Positions 6,633 to 10,703 of a DNA stretch of 10,703 bases are shown piece by piece. The notes below the pieces were generated by a model that was not told where the DNA came from, did no database searches, and saw nothing but the letters and a program-made list of their open reading frames with translations. The position numbers and the translations under genes were made by a program. This stretch comes from Flavipsychrobacter stenotrophus. Its GTDB lineage: Bacteria; Bacteroidota; Bacteroidia; Chitinophagales; Chitinophagaceae. The stretch covers positions 1-10,703 of the forward strand of contig CANCOG010000132.1 of assembly GCA_947379685.1 (NCBI GenBank), read 5' to 3'. The stretch's first letter is position 1. Each line of letters begins with the position of its first letter.

Positions 6633-6989
6633 GTTCTATTTTTTAACCGATTGAAATTATTTATTCAATATTAATCATAATTTTCAGAAAACTGATTTTT
6701 TATTCCAATTTATTTTTGTTATTTATTTGTTACCTATTTTAAAGTACTGGTAATTACGTGTTTACTACTGGTCACAATTAAATTCCAATTTTGAACAAAT
6801 AGGTATCCTTCACCCACCCAATCCCTCAAACCCCAACAAACCCTGCATTTGTAAGACAAATACCATTAAAAACCGTGATGAAAAACAGTCCAGGCCATCC
6901 CCCTTCCTTCACGTTAATAAAATGAAAAGTATAATCCCATTATACTCAATAAAATAATTTTTCTTATTATTGCGCTAACACCTGAAAAC
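6633..6989. promoter_or_regulatory. Divergent intergenic region between the array and the rightward cluster
   Basis: This 357-nt AT-rich stretch has no convincing gene. It must hold the promoters for the leftward array (start 6632) and the rightward cluster (start 6990). For the array, TAATATTG (minus strand, 6673-6666) is one mismatch from the TAnnTTTG -7 element and lies 33 nt before the ATG; no good TTG at -33 accompanies it. An exact plus-strand match, TATTTTTG, sits at 6711-6718, but it is far from 6990. Two inverted repeats stand out: ATTTGT-AAG-ACAAAT (6847-6861) and the longer palindrome at 6928-6946, listed separately. Confidence 0.5.
6928..6946. promoter_or_regulatory. Perfect 8-bp inverted repeat, operator-like
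   Basis: The sequence AGTATAAT-CCC-ATTATACT is a perfect 8+8 inverted repeat around a CCC centre, ending 43 nt before the start codon at 6990. Size and symmetry fit a dimeric repressor or activator site. Near-consensus -7 boxes follow (TAATTTTT at 6955-6962 and TATTATTG at 6965-6972, each one mismatch from TAnnTTTG), so a protein bound here would sit at or just upstream of the promoter. The absence of a T run argues against a terminator. The regulator is unknown. Confidence 0.45.
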
Positions 6990-7529
6990 ATGAATGAAAA
7001 TTTGGAAAGCCTGATGTACCCCATAGGCAGGTACCAGAGACAGGACGGTTACACTCCTGAACTCCTCAAAGAATGGATAACTGTTTTAAAGCATCTCCCC
7101 TCCTGGATGGATGCCTGTATTGAAAACCTGGATGCCCACCAGCTCCAGACTCCTTACCGCGAAGGCGGCTGGACCATTCAGCAGGTTGTGCACCACGTAG
7201 CCGACAGCCATGCAAATGCCTACATCAGGCTTAAGCTCGCACTTACGGAAGATAATCCCACTATAAAGCCATACAACGAATACCGCTGGGCCCTGCTTAA
7301 TGATGTGCAGGATGTCCCGGTGAATGTTTCCGTAACCATGCTGCACACCATGCACATACGTATGGTTTCGGTTATGAACAGCATGCAACCCACCGACTGG
7401 GAACGCACTTATTTTCACCCTGAGCACAAACGTGATATCCCAGTTTGGGAAATGACTGCAATGTATGCCTGGCATAGCCGCCACCACACTGAGCACATTA
7501 TGCGCCTTCGAGAGCGCATGGGCTGGTAA
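6990..7529 (+). CDS. DinB/YfiT-like metal-dependent protein (putative bacillithiol S-transferase family)
   Basis: 179 residues, the usual length for the YfiT branch of the DinB superfamily. Signature stretches are PIGRYQ (11-16), GGWTIQQVVHHVADSHANAY (59-78), KLALTEDNPTIKPYNE (82-97) and the C-terminal YAWHSRHHTEHI..LRERMGW (159-179). Family members are four-helix bundles that hold a divalent metal with three histidines. Here the best candidates are His69, His162 and His166, placed by analogy with Bacillus YfiT rather than by alignment. In Firmicutes, members of this branch have been linked to transfer of bacillithiol onto electrophiles and drugs. Some Bacteroidota make bacillithiol, so a detoxifying thiol transferase in the cytoplasm is plausible but unproven. 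It is the first gene of a rightward cluster, followed after 66 nt by a membrane protein gene. The start ATG has an A-rich leader (CACCTGAAAAC). Confidence 0.85.
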   Translation: MNENLESLMYPIGRYQRQDGYTPELLKEWITVLKHLPSWMDACIENLDAHQLQTPYREGGWTIQQVVHHVADSHANAYIRLKLALTEDNPTIKPYNEYRWALLNDVQDVPVNVSVTMLHTMHIRMVSVMNSMQPTDWERTYFHPEHKRDIPVWEMTAMYAWHSRHHTEHIMRLRERMGW

Positions 7530-7595
7530 AAATTAACTGCCAGTCCGTAACTTTACTGGAAAAAATATTACATTTATCATTATTAATTCAACACC

Positions 7596-8075
7596 ATGTC
7601 TTCTTCTTTAGGTTTGTTTATTTCAGCGCATAGCCTGTTACGTTATATAGTTATTTTGTGTACCCTCGCGGTAGCAGCACAAAGCCTTATTGGCTTGCTG
7701 GGTAAAAAACAATTTGGTGCCGGTAACCGGAAGGTCGCACTTATGATGATGATCTCCTGCGATATTCAGTTATTGCTCGGGCTTGCTGTATTTTACCTTG
7801 GTGGCCATATGCACACTTTCTCTACGCCAGGTGGCATGCACGACCGTTACAGCAGGTTTTATGCCATGGAGCACCCAATGAGCATGATCATAGGCATTGT
7901 ACTGGTACATGTGGGTTACAGCATCGCTAAAAAGAATATGGATAACGGCCGCAAATTCATGCGCCTGTTCTGGTGTTCTTTTATCGCACTTTTTATCTTT
8001 GTAGCTATGACACCATGGCCATCGAAGCAAATTGTGGGCAAGCCATTTATGGCCGCTGTAACTGTGTCACATTAA
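7596..8075 (+). CDS. Four-helix inner-membrane protein with conserved-looking histidines (function unknown)
   Basis: 159 residues with four likely membrane helices at about 14-34, 47-68, 96-110 and 122-138. Histidines and polar residues lie at helix ends: AHSLLRY (11-17), CDIQLLLG (55-62), HMH (71-73), MEHPM (91-95) and LVHVGY (103-108). A short basic loop KKNMDNGRK (112-120) lies between helices 3 and 4, and TPWP (139-142) follows helix 4. Similar small Bacteroidota proteins have been loosely called 'cytochrome B' because of such histidines, but no established haem-binding motif can be confirmed here. The stop codon is 4 nt before the ATG of the PlsC-type gene, so translation is probably coupled and a membrane-related role fits. 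Upstream, TACATTTA (about 22 nt before the ATG) is a one-mismatch -7 element, so a separate promoter is possible. Confidence 0.75.
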   Translation: MSSSLGLFISAHSLLRYIVILCTLAVAAQSLIGLLGKKQFGAGNRKVALMMMISCDIQLLLGLAVFYLGGHMHTFSTPGGMHDRYSRFYAMEHPMSMIIGIVLVHVGYSIAKKNMDNGRKFMRLFWCSFIALFIFVAMTPWPSKQIVGKPFMAAVTVSH

Positions 8076-8079
8076 GCTA

Positions 8080-8826
8080 ATGTTCAGAAAAGTTGTTCAG
8101 CCATTTTATACCCTTTACGTAGCGTTAACCTTTACCGTCAGTATTCTGCTGGCCTTACCGGTAATTGCTGCAATGGGACTGGGCAACAGTGTGCGGGCAC
8201 GCAGCGCAATCCATTCATTCATCAGGTTATGGAGTAAGTGCTGGTTGTGGGCCATAGGCATGTCTGTAAAAGTTTCCGGCCCCGCCCCACCCTCAGGCAG
8301 GTACATTGTGGTTGCCAACCACATTTCTTATCTCGATACGCTCGTCATATTTCCGGCAATTCCCGGTCACTTCAGGCCACTGGGTAAGAAGGAAATTTCC
8401 AAGATCCCGGTGATCGGCTTTATTTATAAACAGATCGTGATTATGGTCAACCGCAGCAGCGCCGTGAGCCGGTCTATTAGCATGAGGTTAATGTGGCGTG
8501 TACTAAAGAAGGAAGGCAATATTGTCATTTTCCCCGAAGGCACTTTCAACGAGACAGAGGCCCCCCTCAAAGAATTCTTCGACGGTGCCTTCAGGCTGGC
8601 CATCACAACCCAAACCGATATCCTTCCCCTTGTACTACCTGATACCGTTGACCGTTGGCATTTCAGCCACTGGTGGAAACTATGGCCCGGCAAAAACAGG
8701 GCCGAATTCCTGAAACCCATTAGCGTACAGGGTATGGAAATGAGCCAGCTGAAAGAACTCAAAGCCAAGGTCTATTCCGACATGGAAAACGCACTGGTGG
8801 CCTTAAAGCAACAAGCAAAAAAGTAG
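8080..8826 (+). CDS. plsC: 1-acyl-sn-glycerol-3-phosphate acyltransferase (PlsC family)
   Basis: 248 residues, normal for PlsC. The enzyme transfers an acyl chain to lysophosphatidic acid at the inner membrane, giving phosphatidic acid for phospholipid synthesis. Visible motifs are the catalytic H-x4-D box NHISYLD (His81, Asp86), motif II GKKEISKIPVIG (102-113), motif III FPEGT (151-155) in the IVIFPEGTFNETEAPLKEFF region, and motif IV ILPLVLPDT (181-189). A hydrophobic N-terminal helix (~12-34) probably anchors it. Motif III has Phe156 where Arg/Ser is more usual, a tolerated variation. The gene follows the four-helix membrane protein by only 4 nt. Other lysophospholipid or ornithine-lipid acyltransferases share these motifs, so the exact acceptor is inferred. 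A hairpin at 8858-8888 lies just downstream. Confidence 0.9.
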   Translation: MFRKVVQPFYTLYVALTFTVSILLALPVIAAMGLGNSVRARSAIHSFIRLWSKCWLWAIGMSVKVSGPAPPSGRYIVVANHISYLDTLVIFPAIPGHFRPLGKKEISKIPVIGFIYKQIVIMVNRSSAVSRSISMRLMWRVLKKEGNIVIFPEGTFNETEAPLKEFFDGAFRLAITTQTDILPLVLPDTVDRWHFSHWWKLWPGKNRAEFLKPISVQGMEMSQLKELKAKVYSDMENALVALKQQAKK

Positions 8827-8857
8827 TTGGTGCTGCGGTTACACAGCGACAAATAAA

Positions 8858-8888
8858 AAAGCTGCCCGTCAATTATCAGGGCAGCTTT
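8858..8888 (-). terminator. Rho-independent terminator between convergent genes
   Basis: The stem AAAGCTGCCC (8858-8867) pairs perfectly over 10 bp with GGGCAGCTTT (8879-8888) across an 11-nt loop. On the minus strand the stem runs into TTTTTTATTTG, a good U tract, so it should end transcripts of the small leftward gene (stop at 8981). On the plus strand it lies 31 nt after the acyltransferase stop but is followed only by TTTAAAAG, so termination in that direction would be weaker. It therefore separates two converging transcripts. Confidence 0.8.
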
Positions 8889-8950
8889 AAAAGGTTCATT
8901 GAATTTTGTCAAGTCAGAAAACGTCATCCAACAACACGTTACACACTTTT

Positions 8951-8978
8951 TATTTTTGACTTTTTACTTTTGACTTTA
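8951..8978 (+). repeat. Tandem 14-nt repeat, each copy holding a TAnnTTTG element
   Basis: TATTTTTGACTTTT (8951-8964) is followed directly by TACTTTTGACTTTA (8965-8978), with 12 of 14 bases alike. It lies immediately downstream of the stop codon of the leftward gene (8981). Each unit matches TAnnTTTG exactly on the plus strand, but no plus-strand gene follows until 9384 (past the antisense gene), so a promoter role is doubtful. Confidence 0.55.
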
Positions 8979-8980
8979 CT

Positions 8981-9202
8981 TTAATATTCGTCTTCGTTAA
9001 AGAAGAAGTCTTCCTGCGTCGGATAATCAGGCCATATGTCTTCTATGCCTTCATATATTTCGCCCTCATCATCCAGCTCCTGCAGGTTCTCCACTACCTC
9101 CAACGGTGCTCCCGATCGGATGGCGTAATCAATGAGTTCATCCTTTGTCGCCGGCCAGGGTGCATCTTCAAGATGTGATGCTAATTCAAGTGTCCAAAAC
9201 AT
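8981..9202 (-). CDS. Small acidic DUF2795-like protein
   Basis: 73 residues, strongly acidic at the C-terminus (EDFFFNEDEY). The middle LEDAPWPATKDELIDYAIRSGAP...VVENLQELDDEGE fits the DUF2795 pattern (a 'P.tK.eLi.yA...g.....v...l..l.d.e' core), a short, highly conserved and functionally unassigned family that is frequent in Bacteroidota. No membrane segment or signal peptide is present, so it should be cytosolic. The gene is monocistronic: its own -7 element (TACATTTG at 9244-9237) lies 35 nt before the ATG, and a strong terminator follows at 8888-8858. Compact size with tidy expression signals suggests a constitutively made, conserved protein; what it does is unknown. Confidence 0.85.
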   Translation of the reverse strand: MFWTLELASHLEDAPWPATKDELIDYAIRSGAPLEVVENLQELDDEGEIYEGIEDIWPDYPTQEDFFFNEDEY

Positions 9203-9228
9203 ATTGTGATTATTTTAAAATATTCTGC

Positions 9229-9244
9229 TATTTTTGCAAATGTA
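9229..9244. promoter_or_regulatory. Back-to-back divergent TAnnTTTG promoter elements
   Basis: TATTTTTG (plus strand, 9229-9236) abuts CAAATGTA (9237-9244), which reads TACATTTG on the minus strand. Both match the Bacteroidota -7 consensus TAnnTTTG exactly. The minus-strand element is 35 nt before the DUF2795-like start and is the better-supported promoter. The plus-strand element would serve the ATPase gene at 9384 with a ~140-nt leader; a closer one-mismatch element, TAAATGTG (9351-9358), with TTG triplets upstream (9333-9343), may be used instead. No clear -33 TTG at ideal spacing is seen for the minus-strand box. Confidence 0.5.
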
Positions 9245-9383
9245 AGTTAAATTCAAAAAACGAAACTGTAAATTTCCAAATTGCTACCCCAAGGTATAAA
9301 ATGTTTTTAAACAGACATCTTTTTATGCCCGTTTGGTTGGTTGTAATGCTTAAATGTGCATATTTACAGTCCAATTCCCCAAT

Positions 9384-10052
9384 ATGCTCGCTGTTAGTCA
9401 CCTGCTTAAAAAATATGGAGCCGTTACCGTTGTCAATGATGTTTCCTTTACGGTTGCAAAAGGAGAAATATTGTCGATAGTTGGCCCTTCTGGTGCGGGT
9501 AAAAGCACCTTGCTGCATCTGATGGGCGCACTCGATAAACCCGACGGCGGCAGCGTACTCATAGACGGGGTGGATATCCTTAAACTGCCACCAAAAAAGC
9601 AGGCAAAATTCCGAAACAGCCAACTCGGCTTTGTATTCCAGTTCCACCACCTTTTGCCCGAATTCAGCGCACTCGAAAACGTGTGTATGCCGCTCTGGAT
9701 AAAGGGTACAGCCAAACAGGAAGCAGCAGCACAGGCAACTGAGATGCTCGAAATCGTAGGACTCGGCAGCAGGCTACATAACAAACCTTCCGAACTTTCC
9801 GGGGGCGAACAGCAGCGCGTAGCCATTGCCCGTGCACTGGTAACCCGTCCGGCAGTTGTAATGGCCGATGAACCTACAGGTAACCTCGATAGCGCCAACG
9901 CCCAGGCTGTACACGAATTATTCCTGAAACTGCGCACCGACTTCAACCAGACTTTCGTCATGATCACCCACAACGACGAACTCGCCGCCATGACCGACCG
10001 CACCCTCACCATGCGCGACGGAAAAATAGTAGAGGAAAGGAAGAATCATTAA
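9384..10052 (+). CDS. lolD: LolD-family ABC transporter ATP-binding protein
   Basis: The ATG at 9384 gives 222 residues, matching LolD length and starting MLAVSHLLKKYG. An in-frame ATG at 9354 would only add ten atypical residues (MCIFTVQFPN). All ABC motifs are present: Walker A GPSGAGKST (34-42), Q-loop at Gln86 inside FQFHHLLPEFSALENV, the LolD-like region after the Q-loop, signature LSGGEQQR (138-145), Walker B VVMADEP (158-164, catalytic Glu163), D-loop NLDS (167-170) and switch His196 in ITHND. LolD drives LolC/E in freeing lipoproteins from the inner membrane for delivery to the outer membrane. The partner permease gene is not in this window. Related MacB-type ATPases share these motifs, but the FHHLLPEF stretch favours LolD. 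The gene is transcribed divergently from the small DUF2795-like gene. Confidence 0.88.
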   Translation: MLAVSHLLKKYGAVTVVNDVSFTVAKGEILSIVGPSGAGKSTLLHLMGALDKPDGGSVLIDGVDILKLPPKKQAKFRNSQLGFVFQFHHLLPEFSALENVCMPLWIKGTAKQEAAAQATEMLEIVGLGSRLHNKPSELSGGEQQRVAIARALVTRPAVVMADEPTGNLDSANAQAVHELFLKLRTDFNQTFVMITHNDELAAMTDRTLTMRDGKIVEERKNH

Positions 10053-10087
10053 TTTTACTTTGAATATTTCATAAAGTAGAGGTTCTG

Positions 10088-10127
10088 CTTTGCGTTCTTT
10101 GCGCCTTCACTATGCGCCCTTTGCGTG
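10088..10127. repeat. Intergenic CTTTGCG-type short repeat
   Basis: Three CTTTGCGNN units occur at 10088-10096, 10097-10105 and 10119-10127, with an imperfect TATGCGCC unit between the second and third. The block lies in the 115-nt gap between two converging genes. Clusters of this kind are familiar as dispersed intergenic repeats in several bacterial genomes (recollection). No coding frame or stable hairpin terminator accompanies it. Confidence 0.55.
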
Positions 10128-10167
10128 AAACGACCCTGACACGATGCCGGACATAATTTCCCAATCA

Positions 10168-10703
10168 TTACAACGGCACCCTAACCAGCATCATCGAATA
10201 CCGGTCTTTAACCTTCTCATATCGGACTTCTTCATACGTATAATCTTCCATCGCAAAAATCATTGATTGATCGAAACGCTCAAATTTCATCAATGGTTGA
10301 GTGAATCTTTCAGGTAAAAGTTCCGCAGATGGCCTGCTTTCCCGCCACGAGGATACCCTGACTTTGCCGTAGGTAATTTGTTTTAAGTAAGAAAATTGGT
10401 TCTTACATTCCCAATCTTCCCATTTTTCACGGACGGCCTTGGTTTGTTCTGTGCTGTCGTGGTTAAATTCAGTAACATCCCAGCGGTAACTAAAAAAGCT
10501 ATCTTTGGCTTCGTTATATCCCAAAAGGGAAGTCTCACAACAAGTATTAGCCACCTGGTCATAGAGCAGGAATTCATGTGGCTTGCCATCGCCGTTAAAA
10601 TCAAAAAAGTGAAGCACATCAGCCTCACCATCGGTGTGCGCACTACCGCCCGTTGCCTTATACCACAGTTCATGAGTATATCGCTTGTTCACCGCAGGAT
10701 TAG
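10168..10703 (-). CDS. Protein of unknown function, C-terminal part (5' end outside window)
   Basis: The frame is open from the right edge (10703) to the TAA at 10170-10168. A GTG at 10692 could serve as a start, but in-frame codons continue upstream (Asn-Pro-Ala) to the edge, so this is more likely the C-terminal ~177 residues of a longer protein. The visible part is hydrophilic and rich in charged and aromatic residues, with no membrane segment. VLHFFDFNGDGKPHEFLLYD contains a D-x-N-x-D-G-x-x-x-E calcium-loop pattern like those in EF-hand and FG-GAP/VCBS-type proteins, which suggests an exported 'field data' type protein, though this is weak. Two adjacent cysteines (TCCETS) follow. The family is not recognised. 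It converges on the ATPase gene across a 115-nt gap. Confidence 0.7.
   Translation of the reverse strand, partial: NPAVNKRYTHELWYKATGGSAHTDGEADVLHFFDFNGDGKPHEFLLYDQVANTCCETSLLGYNEAKDSFFSYRWDVTEFNHDSTEQTKAVREKWEDWECKNQFSYLKQITYGKVRVSSWRESRPSAELLPERFTQPLMKFERFDQSMIFAMEDYTYEEVRYEKVKDRYSMMLVRVPL

Noticed and set aside
7540..7559. Small inverted repeat CCAGT...ACTGG after the YfiT-like gene as a terminator
   Set aside because: Only a 5-bp stem with a 10-nt loop and no T run on the plus strand.
9354..9383. Upstream ATG start for the ATPase
   Set aside because: It adds ten residues not seen in LolD proteins and overlaps the likely promoter element at 9351-9358; the ATG at 9384 gives the normal N-terminus.
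9228..10012. Minus-strand frames of 140 and 204 aa
   Set aside because: They are antisense to the LolD-type gene, whose ABC motifs are complete; the compositions look like shadow frames.

Overview
The window reads as chromosomal DNA of a member of the Bacteroidota, most likely a Chitinophagaceae- or Sphingobacteriia-type organism (inference). The pointers are: no Shine-Dalgarno-like leaders but A/T-rich ones, copies of the TAnnTTTG promoter element typical of this phylum, a DUF2795-type 73-aa protein, a LolD-type ATPase, and large secreted Ser/Thr/Gly-rich proteins with the 'SYSMGE...TLTQGFEQ' header seen in type IX-secretion-associated proteins. No tRNA, rRNA, transposase, integrase or CRISPR array is visible.

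Left region (1-6632, all minus strand). Reading in the direction of transcription, four consecutive genes (6632->5412, 5396->4458, 4430->3012, 2866->1169) encode exported paralogs. Each has a signal peptide, then the same ~108-residue module running from Q-x-P-Q-x-I-P-Y-Q-A to M-M-S-V-P-Y-A, then a different C-terminal part. Those C-terminal parts look like pieces of bacteriophage tail-fibre proteins: the 'NLSDL...TARTNLGLG' linker, 'NTG..TlNi.GLG' modules, the 'DAGSLAASTWYYVY...LPSGY' module, a domain ending 'SGTIKIYGI', the 'GTPGTYGSAT..P.ITTDAQGRVTS' motif and a C-terminal S74-like intramolecular chaperone. A fifth minus-strand gene (1103->1, cut by the window edge) encodes an exported protein of Ig-like/cadherin-like repeats. 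The cassette looks like a set of surface or extracellular proteins with a constant secretion/anchoring head and exchangeable tail-fibre-type heads. It is the most interesting part of the window.

Middle (6633-6989) is an AT-rich divergent intergenic region with an operator-like palindrome in front of the rightward genes.

Right region. A rightward cluster at 6990-8826 holds a DinB/YfiT-like metal-binding protein, a four-helix His-containing membrane protein and a PlsC-type acyltransferase; the last two are 4 nt apart. A small leftward DUF2795-like gene (9202->8981) converges on it, with a strong hairpin terminator between them. Divergent from that gene is a rightward LolD-family ABC ATPase (9384-10052). 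The window closes with the 3' part of a leftward gene of unknown function (10703->10168). These right-hand genes look like ordinary envelope and housekeeping functions.
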